Positions 1-12,899 of a stretch of DNA of 64,000 bases are shown in pieces (positions within the stretch are counted from its first letter, which is position 1; each line of letters opens with the position of its first letter). Source of the DNA: Haliotis asinina (Eukaryota > Mollusca > Gastropoda > Lepetellida > Haliotidae). A program made the translations under genes and the position numbers. The notes beneath the pieces were generated by a model. The model did no database searches. It had not been told where the DNA came from and was given only the letters and a program-made list of their open reading frames with translations. The stretch covers positions 6,431,501 through 6,495,500 of the forward strand of contig NC_090287.1 of assembly GCF_037392515.1 (NCBI RefSeq), written 5' to 3'.

Positions 1-28
1 TAGCGAACAATCATACTCACTCACATAC

Positions 29-126
29 ATACATACATACATACATACATACATACATACATACATACATACATACATACATACATACATACATACATAC
101 ATACATACATACATACATACATACAT
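29..126. repeat. (ACAT)n microsatellite
   Basis: About 24 uninterrupted copies of the tetranucleotide ACAT, preceded by 'actcactcac', the tail motif seen on SINE copies elsewhere in the window. The satellite may therefore have grown from a SINE 3' end (inference). Confidence 0.95.
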
Positions 127-1735
127 AGTTTCAGTTAGCACGTCGGTGTTTTCTCTCATCCTGACACATTCTCAAAAGCAGCATGTATGTTACTCATTCA
201 CATCTTGATATCACAGTTTCCTAACGCTGCGAACAGGAGAAACGGGTTAACCCAGTGGTTTACAGTTAGCTCGGAGTGCCGAAGAACCAAGTTCGCTGTT
301 CCACAATGATTGTATGAAACCAGCTGTTGTTTTTCCCCGTCGTTGTGAGATCGTCATATTACTGACATAGGAGTAAAACGCCCCCTCTGCTCTGAATCGG
401 TTCTTACTCATTCTCACTTAACTGGAACCATTGGAGTGTACAACTGTGAAAAACGTTAATGAAATCCGCTATGCAGTCATGTTGTCAGTTAGTACCATAT
501 CTGAACTAATTTTCTACAAACTATTCATTCTCAGGCGCGACCAGATTTCTCTGTGTGTGTCCACAAAGATGACCACCTATTCCGTGATGTATTTTAGGTC
601 ACAGTATCCCTGTAAGCTTAGTATCTTTCAGTTCCGGTTGAATTGCGTGAGTTCGTAGATCAGAAATGTACAAAAATCGATCGAACTATAAAAGCAAATT
701 AATTTGCTTCAGACCTAACATTAAAATATACAGTGTAATTAACATTGTAAGCTGCTTATTTAACTATTTGATGATCAAAAAAAAAAGAAATACTCATCAA
801 AAATGGAATTATGAGTTGATAGTTTTCCGCCCGAGTGCAAACCTGCAGAGCTGGTTGCATTCATTGATGACAAACAATCGACAATAGTACAATATTTCTG
901 TTGGTTGTCAGGGAAAATAGAATTATTCGTCTGTAACGTGAATTAGTAATGGTGATATATTTCAATGATGACAAACACTTTTGATAACAATTAAACTTTA
1001 TTTCAGCAAGAAAACGTATAACCAGTCTGTAACAATTTTCTTTTAATTAAAACGACACAAAATCGCCAGTTATCTCAATTCTCTCCATTTTGAGATACAA
1101 AATGTATGCTACTCCCATTTTTGCTTTTTAAATCTCTCTCCATAATTATGTTATTTTGGGGCAGCAGAGTCTGAAATGAAATCCACTTGACATCGTTACA
1201 TACCTTTCATAACGTTTTTATCATATTAATTCAATCATTCTCGGAGGTAATGAAGTGAATTTCGTTACGCTAATGATGTGCTTACCAAAAAAACGTGAAT
1301 GTACACAGTTGAATTCATTCATAATGGGCGATTTCAGCCACAGTGCCCTTCACCTACGAAAAAAACTCAAACATATTGACACTATCTGAAACTTCTTCAT
1401 ACTCTTGTTAATTTACATCTCATCAATTAGAAGTTTAATTGACCATTCAGTAATATAACCATATCACAATCCATTCAACAAATGGAATATTTAGTTGCCT
1501 AATTACATATACTAACACAAAAAGGAAATGTCGTACATAGAAAACTAACATCGTTCAGCATTCATGGACGTAAGGTACGTTACCGCGATGTAATATTCTT
1601 TACTTTTTCATAAAGGGCGATAACTACCTGAAACTTCTTTCACTTGTCAAAGTTTGATTCACATTGTTGTTATTTCGGCAATACCAGACAGCAAAAGACA
1701 ATAGTTTCGCCAAACTTTCCAAATGTCCATATATG
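127..1735. other. AT-rich non-coding stretch, nothing recognised
   Basis: Only short open frames of 73-75 codons occur and none resembles a protein family. No inverted or tandem repeat of note was seen. Confidence 0.5.
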
Positions 1736-2710
1736 GCGGTAACGTAAATTACAATAACGTAAACTACAATAACGTAAACTACAATTACAATAACGTAAAC
1801 TACAATAACGTAAACTACAATAACGTAAACTACAATAACGTAAATTACAATAACGTAAACTACAATAACGTAAATTACAATAACGTAAATTACAATAACG
1901 TAAACTACAATAACGTAAATTACAATAACGTAAACTACAATAACGTAAACTACAATAACGTAAATTACAATAACGTAAACTACAATAACGTAAACTACAA
2001 TAACGTAAATTACAATAACGTAAACTACAATAACGTAAACAACAATAACGTAAACTACAATAACGTAAACTACAATAACGTAAATTACAATAACGTAAAC
2101 TACAATGACGTAAACTACAATAACAATAACGTAAATTACAATAACGTAGATTACAATAACGTAAACTACAATAACGTAAATTACAATAACGTAAATTACA
2201 ATAACGTAAACTTACAATAACGTAAACTACAATAACGTAAATTACAATAACGTAAATTACAATAACGTAAACTACAATAACGTAAATTACAATAACGTAA
2301 ACTACAATAACGTAAACTACAATAACGTAAATTACAATAACGTAAATTACAATAACGTAAACTACAATGACGTAAATTACAATAACGTAAATTACAATAA
2401 CGTAAATTACAATAACGTAAACTACAATAACGTAAATTACAATAACGTAAATTACAATAACGTAAACTACAATAACGTAAATTACAATAACGTAAACTAC
2501 AATAACGTAAACTACAATGACGTAAATTACAATAACGTAAACTACAATAACGTAAATTACAATAACGTAAATTACAATAACGTAAACTACAATAACGTAA
2601 ATTACAATAACGTAAACTACAATAACGTAAACTACAATAACGTAAATTACAATAACGTAAACTACAATAACGTAAACAACAATGACGTAAATTACAATAA
2701 CGTAAATTAG
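1736..2710. repeat. 15-bp minisatellite, unit AATAACGTAAAYTAC, about 65 copies
   Basis: A head-to-tail array of a 15-bp unit that differs between copies almost only at one C/T position (AAACTAC or AAATTAC). A few units carry TGACGTAA instead of TAACGTAA (about 2105, 2366, 2517, 2681), and there are a few one-base or partial-unit slips. Because 15 is a multiple of three, the array stays open in several frames on both strands: Asn/Val/Tyr-rich on plus, Leu-Arg-Tyr-Cys repeats on minus. I read these open frames as by-products of the repeat, not genes. Confidence 0.95.
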
Positions 2711-3640
2711 TTCTGGTCATGGATAATGTTCTGGCAAGATGAATAAGTACAGAATGCTTGGTTGGGGCACACGTATAATTAGAGACCCCCGGGCCCCAAA
2801 TGTATATGGAAGAAGACTGGCACTGGAATGCTAGATTTTGAGTTATAAAGGTGACGTGTGATTTCTTCCATAATATATCTGTATTGATGTCTGGCATATT
2901 TTCCCATGTTGTAAGAAAATCAATAATGTTAACGAAACTATATGTTTTTATATATCGAGAATTGATGGACAGGTCAATCAAGAAGAACATCATGTGGGTC
3001 TGTGCGACGTTTTACCATAAAAAAAGCTGTAAACAAAGACAAAGAAACATAAATTAGTCTGCCTTTACAGACATAATCTAAACGTGAGTTTTATATTTTG
3101 CTTGGTGATCCACCAACACAGGCAAATGAAAAATGTATTTTTATACTTTTATGACACTTTAAATGTAACAAAGTTTAAGCTGGATAAAAAAATTTGTATT
3201 AGTGTTATAAACACTGGCTATAGTCCATTCGTAGGGTATTATTGTACACTGACATTGTACACATGCACCAAGTATGCATGTTTCAGAGCTAAAAGTCTTT
3301 TGTTTCTTCAAAAGATGAAATACATATCCAGTTCAAATATTAAACATTTACACAGTACGTTGTACAAGCTTCAAGGCTAACATTTTATTTGTTTTCAAAG
3401 GTATAATGTTCACATTTAAACTAAACTGTAATGAAATAGTTGTTTGTCGAAACGTGTCCTTTTATCTCCTGCGTTGTCATTTACGAATCTCGGACGACAA
3501 GCAATATCACACCAAGGCTGTATCCAGTACTTCCTGACAGTAACGTTGACTATTGCGTGCCCCAAGTACTGTAATGAGATCTGTATGAAACGCAACTAGA
3601 CATCATCTCTGAGCCGCCAACAAACGTCTCTGCCAGTGCT
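2711..3640. other. AT-rich non-coding stretch
   Basis: Short open frames only (68 and 98 codons), with composition typical of chance. No repeat recognised. Confidence 0.45.
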
Positions 3641-3642
3641 TA

Positions 3643-3780
3643 TCAATGTGTGAGCGAGAATGTTTTTATGCCGCTCTTAGTAACATTCCATCAGCATCAC
3701 ACCTTGCGCCCATATGGGGAATCGAACTCGGGTTTTCGGCATCACAAGCGAACCCTTTAACCACTATCCCTATCAGTGAG
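3643..3780 (-). repeat. tRNA-derived SINE copy
   Basis: Read on the minus strand it begins with a tRNA-like head (a degenerate A box 'tagtggttaaagggttc' and a B box 'gttcgattcccc'). It continues into a body that aligns by eye with the copies near 18.2, 36.7, 38.5, 52.7 and 59.7 kb, ending in the 'gagcgag' tail on plus. It is diverged. Confidence 0.7.
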
Positions 3781-5776
3781 GAAAGGACTTCTGGTGGGAC
3801 GACTTACCTTGAGACAAGCACCCGCAGCCTCCTTCTGAAAGCAAAGATGACAATCGCCATTCCTCAGCAGTTTTCATCATGCTGATGATGATCATCACCG
3901 GTCATCATAATCAGTAGTACGCTTCAGTCTTCCAGGTCTTGAAGGTGCCGTTATTTCACCGTGGTGCCGTTATTTCACCGTGGTTATTTCATGCCATGGT
4001 CACAAGAGGACCAATAACAGAGAGGTTAATGATCAAGTTAGCTACGACGCTATGACAGGACATCTCTGCGTCAAACATTTCAATAACTTGCCTTTGTGTA
4101 TTTCTGAAAGTCTGTTCATGTAAAAAAAGTTCCTTTTAATTCAGTTCCTGAAACTGTTGTGCACATACTGCAATTTCGAAAATTATGATTCACCTTCGCA
4201 GTATGTGATCATGTGACCCATAAGTAAAAGAGCAGTTGCGACCTTTACAAAGGGACGTTTGGGGACAGACCGAAGTCTATTAACATTGCTTTTTCACCTA
4301 ATAATTTTACTTTAATTGTCATTACAAATTAAAAGTGTCGTAAAATAGATGGTGAAGAAGAACTGGAAACAATGGAGATTGACATAAAACTCTTATCCAG
4401 AGACTAAATGTTGTCTATCACGTGGAGACATATACCTGTTTTCAGCATGAAAATAAGACACCATCCCTATCAGGATATATGTGTTTTCGCACGGGTACAA
4501 AATCAAGCGTAAAGAAGCAAGCGTTACAACATTATTAGAAGACCTAGCAGTTATAAGCTTGATTATTGGTGGATCTGTCCCTGTCCAAAATTTGAAGCCT
4601 AGTACTGTCAAAATATCTTATGACTGTGCTAGCGAGGTTTCCTTACCATATATCCATGTACAGATATGAAATGTCACACGTTTGGGTCTGATATGGGATA
4701 GATACAGTCTAAAGGCAACAGACAGAGGTGTTCAGAGACATGTCTTTGGCGCTGCTACTGTACCAGAAAGGTAGCACAGAGAATAGTCAGACCATGATCA
4801 GGAAAATGAAGTTATTACAGAAGCAGAACAGTACTGACGGAAATAGAAACAAAAGTATTTTACCTATATAACTATAATTTGTGAAGTTGCTATGTGAAAG
4901 TGTGAAATATCTGTTAAACCAAGTTCAGCCTAACTACAGTTCCAGTGTTAGGGAGATATGAAACATAATAAAAGGTCTTTACTGAGAAGAGATTTGTACA
5001 GGAATGAACAGTACAGATTTCGAAATTAGACTTAGTTTCATCGTAAACGATAGCCGACTTAAAAATAGTAACTTTCATGCTGAAACTATGAAGGATGTAG
5101 CTACCATGGCGTCTCACTGTCGCTATAAAACGAAACAGGTATGAGATGTCGACGGGTGTAGCAGACGATGGCTGGGGCCGTGCTCTGGGATAGATATCAG
5201 ATAATATATGATAATCCCCTGGGCGAGTTAAACTGTGGAAGTACAAGGCATGTCATAACAATTTACAAATACTATCCAGTCCTGTATGAAGTCTGCTGGC
5301 CCATTTTGTTAAAGTCAAACCAATAAAAACAAAATAGACTACACTGTACACAGTTTCACACTGTTTCTACAAAATCAAGCGAAGCCCTTGGCACCCTGGC
5401 ACCCTGAGAGAGTTGTTTTATGTGTGTGCGTGTTTTTGCTTTTTTATTAGACTGATGTGGACATATTTTTTTCTACGCCAAAGCACTGAAGTACCAGGAA
5501 GTGAAATTGTAAGTTATCGTGGCGTGGTGGATCGTGGCTGATTAATACAGAAAAAAGGGGAAACTTTGCAGTTGAAAAATAATTGACAAATAATTTACTG
5601 AAGGTCATATCTTTAAGGTGGCCCCTTTGCCAGCAGGCAGCGTATGCATGTCATGTATGGTCGTCGCCATACCTGTCTGAACGACCTAAATCCATCTTTA
5701 GTCTCATTTATTGATTTCAGCAACTAGTGATGTTTATTCTATGTTTTGCCCAATTAGGAGTAAACATGCATTTCTT
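3781..5776. other. Non-coding stretch with no recognised gene
   Basis: Small local repeats only, for example the doubled 'ggtgccgttatttcaccgtgg' at 3946-3983. Open frames up to 110 codons show no recognisable motif. Confidence 0.45.
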
Positions 5777-7453
5777 ATGGAATCCGAGAAGGGACATTGT
5801 CGCGTGGTCGCCCTCTCAAAAACAAGCAAAATGAGGCGAAAATTAACCAAAACGCGACAATGCGACAACGCGACATTTCGCCCATTTGTCGCATTGTGGC
5901 GATGTCGCGTGTCGCGTTTCGAATAACATTTTCTCTGTTCCCCCAAAGTGCGACACGCGACATAGCGACACTTTTCAAGGTCATAATATGTCGCATTGTC
6001 GCCCTCTTTAAGATGTATAAAGAAAAAACTAAACATTTACTAAAACGCGACACACGACAATGCGACATACTGAAATATTCAATTTCCTGTGCGCATGCGT
6101 AGAAAGTCAATCATAGTACGCATGCGCAGGAAAAGGTAAGCTCTATTTCACACTTCAATGGTCTTTTTGTTGCTTCCAATGGTTTTTAAAATGAAGGAGT
6201 GCTCGAAATGGCAGTGGGGCTGCCTTTCTTGAACTTAATGCAAATCTTCATTGTTGGTTTGAAAATTATTTTATACATAAATGTATTTAGCCAATGAAGT
6301 GTGTGTTTAGCAGCAAGACAATTATCTGCTCAACTTTTCATTGTAATCACGGCAAACGGTTGCCTTGTCATTCAAGGCGGGGCTTTTTGCTGTGCAGATT
6401 AATGTCTCTTAGTCACACCAGATAACTATTATCTAAGTTCGAATCCCAGCACCATAAACATTGTCCATCCACTGCTGAGTGAACAGAGGCAGATCTCAGA
6501 CAAATTCATCAGCGTCGGACAGGACTGTACCATGAAACTGTCAGGAGCCACATTATGGAACATAGTGACCCATTCGAGGACATCACCTGATGTTTCTGCC
6601 GATGTGGCTTCAATTGTAACAACATTTTAGTTTTTCACAACCTGTCATCGAAATGCCCAAAGTGATTAATGTGTATGGTGCTGGGATTCGAACTTATGAT
6701 AATAGTTATCTGGTGTGACTAAGAGACTAACTCTGCACAGCAAATTGCCCCACCTTGAATGGCAGGGGCACAGTGTGCCATGATTACAACGAATAGTTGA
6801 GCTAATAATTCGTTTTGCTGCTAGAACACACTTGACTGGCTAAATACATTTGCAATATGTAAAACAATAAAGCAACTAATTAAGCAACAATTAAGTTCAA
6901 GAAGAGAAGGCCCATTGCCATTTCGAGTACTACTTCATTTTGAAAACCATTGGAGGTAACGAAAGACCAGTCAAGTGTGGAATAGAGTATAACGTAGCAT
7001 AGCATGCGTAGATTAAATGACAAAGCGACACTGCGACATATATTTTGTCGCATTGTCGCGTTTTAGTCAATTTGTTAAATGCATACTGTGGTCAATATTT
7101 TAATAAATCGCGACACGCGACAATACGACATCGCGACATTTTGATGAAATGTCGCGTTGTCGCATTGTCGCGTATCTGGTTTTAGTGAATTCTTACATAT
7201 GTTAGATAGGGCGACAATGCGACAACGCGACATATTTTGACATTGAAAAGTGTCGCTATGTCACGTGTTGCACTTTGGAGGAACAGAGAAAATGTTATTC
7301 GAAACGCGACACGCGACATCGCCACAATGCGACAAAAAGGCGAAATGTCGCGTTGTCGAATTGTCGCGTTTTGGTTAATTTTCGCCTCATTTTTGCTTGT
7401 TTTTGAGAGGGCGACAACGCGACAACGCGACAATGTCCCTTCTCGGACTCCAT
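5777..7453. mobile_element. Long foldback (palindromic) element built of GCGACA motifs
   Basis: Sequence from 5777 inward matches the reverse complement of sequence from 7453 inward. The outer arms (about 5777-6010 and 7205-7453) are nearly identical. The similarity continues through the middle: around 6160-6235 pairs with 6885-6975, and 'gaatcccagc' at 6441-6450 pairs with 6680-6689. The outer arms carry dozens of GCGACA/TGTCGC hexamers in both orientations, and the right arm holds an extra GCGACA-rich block (7020-7185). No transposase is visible, so this would be a non-autonomous foldback-type DNA element. I did not find a convincing target duplication. Open frames of about 100 codons in the arms merely translate the repeat. 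Confidence 0.8.
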
Positions 7454-7811
7454 GTTCCATAGTTTCTGGATGTCCTTTTACGCATCCAACTGAATGGCCA
7501 GTTAGGACGACACAACCTATTTGCAGTCTTAGGGGTTACAGAGTAACTGCCTACAAAACAGTTTTTTTTTCAATTTCCGACAATACGTTAGTATGTATTC
7601 TTCAACAACATGATCTGTCTGTACTTGTCTAATCATACTTCATTGTGCTTATGCTGCGATAATGGCAATGAAAAGATTACGTTACGAACAATAGCTGCAG
7701 ATGTTGTAGTCCTTGCAGCAGTGATCAAGATATGCCATCCCACCAACGCATGCAGCTGTTGTAGATCAAATAGACAACATAGCATGCATGTCAGTCAGAT
7801 CTTCCACTCTC

Positions 7812-7975
7812 ATCATCCGAAGCCTGTCGCAAGAGACGACTGACGGGAACAGGTGTTCAGACTTGGTTGACACATGTCAACGTATCCGACTATGTAGATC
7901 GATGCTGATGCTGTTGATCACTGGATTGTCTGGTCCTGTCTCAAGTATTTGCAGTCCGCCGCTGTATAGCTGGAT
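7812..7975 (+). repeat. Dispersed short repeat (abalone-style, tail TATAGCTGG)
   Basis: Contains the family landmarks 'gcgatgctcatgctgttgatc'-like, 'actggattgtctggtcc' and 'gccgctgtatagctgg'. The same landmarks in the same order recur at about 36.2, 39.6 and 53.2 kb (plus) and 15.9 and 20.0 kb (minus). Confidence 0.75.
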
Positions 7976-8177
7976 AAACAAAGGCAAAAACGAAATAATT
8001 TTGAGTGCCTCCATATCAAATATGAATCAGTCTATAAATGTTTCAAGCGCTACAGTTTTATAGTTTTATAGTTTTTATAGTGCATATTCTGTCTGCTACG
8101 TCGATCCACTGGACTAAAGAGTCTGATCAACCTCAAGTGGCTGTCTCTCGTTGTAACCGCTGTAAGTTGGTGTCTAG

Positions 8178-8804
8178 CAGTCTAAGTAAACTTATCCTCA
8201 GTACTTTTCGTTACACTCCACCACTGAGTCTAACAAAACCTTATGGGAGGTCGCGTCAGGTAACCTTTGAGATTGACCAAACAGAACACAGATTACCAAA
8301 TCGCGAAAGTGCACATTTGCACATCCCTTATGAACTTTTTATCTCGAAAAGGTTCGTACCCGAACGATTCCGAATGCTATTTAGCGTACGATCGCTTCCG
8401 GGTGATGCACACGGCGTACGTAAAGCCATGACAACGGTGAGTAAACAGTCGCTGAAAATAGCGTTTTTGACAATATTCAAGGATGTTATCTTGCGGAAAT
8501 ATTAGGTAATGGTAACCATGTCAACAGAAACCCCAAAGCGCATATACTGTAGGTGAAATAACTGTGTTATATGCTGATTTTTGTTTGTGGAGAGATCTGT
8601 GTCGGTGACCTGAATATTTTGAAAGTCCCTCTGATCCCTAAATAGTAGCCGTTGTCTGATTGGTTAAATCTATTTAACCGTCTCGCATTTGCTTGGACTG
8701 TCATTGGTTGCTCAAAGGTTACCTGACGCGACCTTCTACTAGGTTTTGTTAGACTCAGTGGTGAAGTGTAACGAAATACACGGAGGCGAAGTTTACTTAG
8801 ACTG
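8178..8804. mobile_element. hAT-like MITE with 8-bp target duplication
   Basis: Terminal inverted repeats of about 100 bp start CAGTCTAAGTAAAC at the left and end GTTTACTTAGACTG at the right. The arms share long blocks such as 'aggttacctgacgcgacc' on opposite strands. GTGTCTAG is present immediately left (8170-8177) and at 8807-8814 on the right, two bases beyond the CTG terminus. CAG...CTG termini and an 8-bp duplication fitting nTnnnnAn are the hallmarks of hAT transposons. No transposase frame is visible, so it is non-autonomous. A 155-codon open frame (8038-8505) crosses its left edge and looks fortuitous. Confidence 0.75.
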
Positions 8805-8849
8805 GGGTGTCTAGGTACGTAGGTGTTTTTGCGACATAAGGCCCCAATC

Positions 8850-9606
8850 ACTCCGTAGGTAGATAGGTAGGTAGGTTTTAGACCTGTCATTCGGTCGATT
8901 GACGTCAATTACTCAATAGGTAGGTAGGTAAATTTGCGGCTTAAGACCTCAGTCGCTTGTTAGGTAGGTAGGTAGGTAGGTAGGTGGGAAGGTAGGTAGG
9001 TAGGTTTGCGGCAGGCAGGCAGGCAGGCAGGCAGGCAGGCGGGTGTTCGGGTGGGTAGGTAGGTAGGTAGGTAGGTAGGTAGGTAGGTAGGTTTGCGGCA
9101 TGACACCTGAATCATTCGGTAGGTAAGTAGTTTTGCGGCATAAGACCTCAATCACTCAATAGGTATGTATGTATGTATGTATGTATGTATGTATGTATGT
9201 AGGTAGGTAGGTAGGTAGGTAGGTAGGTAGGTAGGTTTGCGGCATGACACCTGAATCATTCGGTAGGTAGGTAGGTAAGTAGTTTTGCGGCATAAGACCT
9301 CAATCACTCAATAGGTAGGTAGGTAGGTAGGTAGGTAGGTTTGCGGCATGACACCTGAATCATTCGGTAGGTAAGTAGTTTTGCGGCATAAGACCTCAAT
9401 CACTCAATAGGTATGTATGTATGTATGTATGTATGTATGTATGTATGTAGGTAGGTAGGTAGGTAGGTAGGTAGGTAGGTAGGTAGGTAGCTAGGTAGGT
9501 TTGCGGCATGACACCTGAATCATTCGGTAGGTAAGTAGTTTTGCAGCATAAGACCTCAATCACTCAATAGGTAGGTAGGTAGGTAGGTAGGTAGGTAGGT
9601 AGGTAA
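8850..9606. repeat. GGTA microsatellite in a higher-order array
   Basis: Runs of (GGTA)n, with some (GTAT)n and (GGCA)n, alternate with a conserved spacer pair: 'TTTGCGGCATGACACCTGAA' with 'tcattcggtagg', then 'TTTTGCGGCATAAGACCTCA' with 'atcactcaata'. At least four such composite units follow one another, so the amplified unit is spacer plus satellite. Translations of the array (Leu-Pro-Thr-Tyr) are not genes. Confidence 0.9.
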
Positions 9607-9610
9607 GGAA

Positions 9611-12600
9611 GTAATTCTCAAAACCAACATGTACTACAGCGATAATGCGATGTTGGCTCATTTCGCTGAAGTCTGTAGGATTAAGAAACTATGAGCTCCA
9701 TCTTACTGTATGTGTTCTGACAAGACACCGAATGATTCTCACTACTACCTTCTACGCAAGTGAGTTGCTTAGCGACATACGCGAGAGAGAAACCATTGAG
9801 TTAGAGAATACACAGGGACATTTTGCTAGAGTCATCCAAGGATTAGATCACAAATCATGAACTGACACTACAACAGCGAACCTAGGAATGTGGTCACTAA
9901 CAGGATTCATAGACAAATGCAGATTACTACCCTTGGGAAGGTTGTGCACAAAAACACATGTTTTTCACAATGAAACATATAATACATAGCGTCAGTCAAA
10001 TACCAATACTAGCACCACCATACTCGTATGTCATATAATGATATCAAACGGCACGTGAACACAACCTTAATGATGTCATGGCTGCTGCATCCAATACTCT
10101 CTTAAGGCAGCTTTAAGACCAATTACATCTGGACCATGTTCCAAATGTGAAAGTCATGCCTTTCATTATAACTGATATGTACTTTCACACTGTGAGTATT
10201 ATATAACTGAACGAAATGTGTTTTTCTCGTTTTCTCCATCCCCATTGATAAAATTAATGTTGGCAGTCATGTTCAAATTGAACCGTGATGAGATACTTGC
10301 TCTATTTTCGGGTTCTACTCAGACATTGCATGGAATTCTTAGCTAGCAATAGCTGTCATCTGTGTACATATATGATTTCGAATACTTGCTTCCAAAGCTT
10401 GTATTACTAGGACCCATGTTTATATTCATGTACATACTAGCATTATGTATTTGCTCTGAGTAACATCAGGGATATTGTGAATCTTGGGATGTAGATTTTG
10501 GAGGAAACATAGAAATTCATTCCAACAGCTTCCAACAGCACTAGTAAGGAGTGACGAAGGGCATATAAGGTAGATACTCCAAATATGTAACGTTGTACAC
10601 AGTTTGTTGAATATTGTACATGTTTGAACTCTCTTTGCTAAGCCTTTCTGTGTCCGACTCGTATCTGTAATCGCAGATTTGCTGGTTAGGAGCTACCTAT
10701 GATTTATTTCCAAATATAGCAAATTGGCATGACAAAACCACATTCAAAAGAAATCTCTAAGGAAACGAGAGTCGATTGTACAATTCAAACTACATTATCA
10801 GTATGTTGAATATAGGTCTGGTCGATCAGTATTACAACTGTACCATGAAGTCTGGATCCGATAATCCAGTGATTGACACCATCCGTAAACGGAAACGGCA
10901 AAACCTGTTCAACATTCATAAAAAAATCACTGCTAAAAGCACTCAGTTTAGTAATGTTACTGTATCAGGTGTATGTGACGTGGCATTCAGTAGTTTGCCC
11001 CAAACCGTCAGCAAACAGTCGAGTTAATACCAGCCAACCCAGTGATTGTCACTATTAGATACAGTGGCTGAGCATGTGTGTATGAATCTCTCTCAAATAG
11101 TGATGATATAAGGTAGGTCTGTAGCGATGCATTGAGCTATCGATGAATTGCAGTGTGGTTGAGTCTCCGATGGTAATGAATCGATGTCTACACGAAAGAC
11201 TAGTTTACTAGTTGATTTCTGTTGGTAAATGAGCAATAGTATTGCTATAAAAGTTGGTCGCAACAGACAGTTGCAGTAGTATGGTGCAATTGACTATCGG
11301 TATCCCATTAGTTGTTGCTCTCAGAATAGCCACCCGTAACGTCAGGCACGGGCTAACTGTAGCGCTACAGGCATGCGCAACAGAGAGAAAATGACCAGTA
11401 CTGTTTAATGCTCGCGAAGCGAGTAAAAGTTGACAATGTACTTCGGTTGGAAAAAATATTTATCGTGTCAAAAAAACAATTTCGCCGTAATGAAAGGTAC
11501 ACGCCTATGTCCTCACTGGGATGTGCTCTCATATTTCCAGCACTATATTTAATAATTACTCGCCAGTCGTGGTATATCAGATCGTTTTTCGCCTCTATTC
11601 CCCCCCGCCTGATTCCGGTTCTACGGAATGAAGGAAAAAGTATAAGAATTTTTTTTAAATCTGTCGTGGTTATTGTTAGAATTTTCGTAATTTACTCCGT
11701 CTCCTCCTTTTCAGTTTGTGCATTCTACCATTGTCCAAATCCCACTCGGAAAGGCATTCTGCAGGTTATTTTTTTCGTAGCCCATTTGTGCAATCGACAG
11801 CATTCGTAAAAGTTTCAGAGTTGTAATCCCAATTGATAGGGGGCTGTTTTCCGATATTTTAGACAATATCTGAATAGCTGGCGAAGGCTGCCTTGTCATC
11901 AATGAAGACGTCACCTGTGATTATATCATACAAGTTTGGAGCCAAACAATGGAATGGAATTTAGGTCATGATCAGTCAACTCCTGCCAGGGTAATGGGTA
12001 ATGCCAGAGGAGGGCGATGTGGAGAGTGAAGGGTGTCATACTATGATGATTGTTACAGGAGGATAACGGCCGGACATTACCGTCCCTGAAAGGTGACAAG
12101 GTATCTTATATCAGTCAGACAGAAGCATTGTTGTTAAAGTCCAAATTTTAATCATGAACTGTAACAATTTGACAGGTGAGAATAAGACGGGGATTTATCT
12201 CAAAATCAAACAGAACAGGGACTAGGTTTTCGAAGCTCTCTCAGACCTAAGATAGTCGTAAGTTAACGTATGGCACTTACGACTATTATAGCACTGACGG
12301 ACCTTCGAAAATGTAGACCCAGGACGTTAAACATAACTGCTGGTACTAATGTTCATTTGTGATTAATTTAACTTGTGAAAACAATGCCTTTCGTCTCTTT
12401 TATAGGAACCTAAGTTTAAACATGTTAAATTATTACGTGCAAGGTATTACGAGCATATGACTCTGGTAAGAAATTATGCCATGACGCCATCAGCAGGTGG
12501 CACCCATGTCTAAATTCGTGTCATTAAAAAACTTCAATTGGCTGTCACTTTGTGTAGTTTCACTGGACTACAAACCTTTCTACAGCTACGGTCCAACTGT

Positions 12601-12899
12601 ATGTATTGTAGGATCTTCCCGAGTAGTCGACTGTAGTCCCTTTTGTGTAATCTGTGTAATTCATAATGGCTGACTTTCAACTCTGGTGTGTCTGTATTGG
12701 GTTTCTACGGGCAAATGAAAATGAAAGACCAACATGCTGCAAGACTGTAGGCAGTGTATGATTTGATTTGACTGCACGTATAGGATACGTTATATTGGAC
12801 TGTGATCGTTACCTGACAGTATCGATTCAACCACAGAGGCACATGAACAATCACCTCGCTTTGACTAAGCTGACTGTACGTCTCTTCTACTTGTTTCAG
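9611..12899. other. Non-coding region upstream of the SLC22-type gene
   Basis: No protein family is recognisable; the longest open frame is 133 codons (11408-11809). Around 10845-10885 the string 'gataatccagtgattgac' resembles the reverse complement of the dispersed short repeat, so a decayed copy may lie there. A 5' UTR exon and promoter for the downstream gene are expected here but I could not place them. Confidence 0.45.

Noticed and set aside
1736-2710. CRISPR-like array
   Set aside because: No unique spacers between repeats; it is a contiguous tandem repeat in a eukaryotic genome.
1723-2993. Long Asn/Val/Tyr and Leu/Arg/Tyr/Cys open frames on opposite strands
   Set aside because: They are translations of the 15-bp minisatellite; a 15-bp unit without stops is open in that frame by construction.
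5734-7460. Open frames of about 100 codons (Arg/Ala-rich) in the GCGACA element
   Set aside because: They occur in mirrored pairs on both strands and simply translate the inverted arms.
8038-8505. 155-codon open frame
   Set aside because: It straddles the edge and target duplication of the hAT-like MITE and has no domain-like pattern.
8949-9155. Leu-Pro-Thr-Tyr repeat peptides
   Set aside because: Translation of (GGTA)n on the minus strand.
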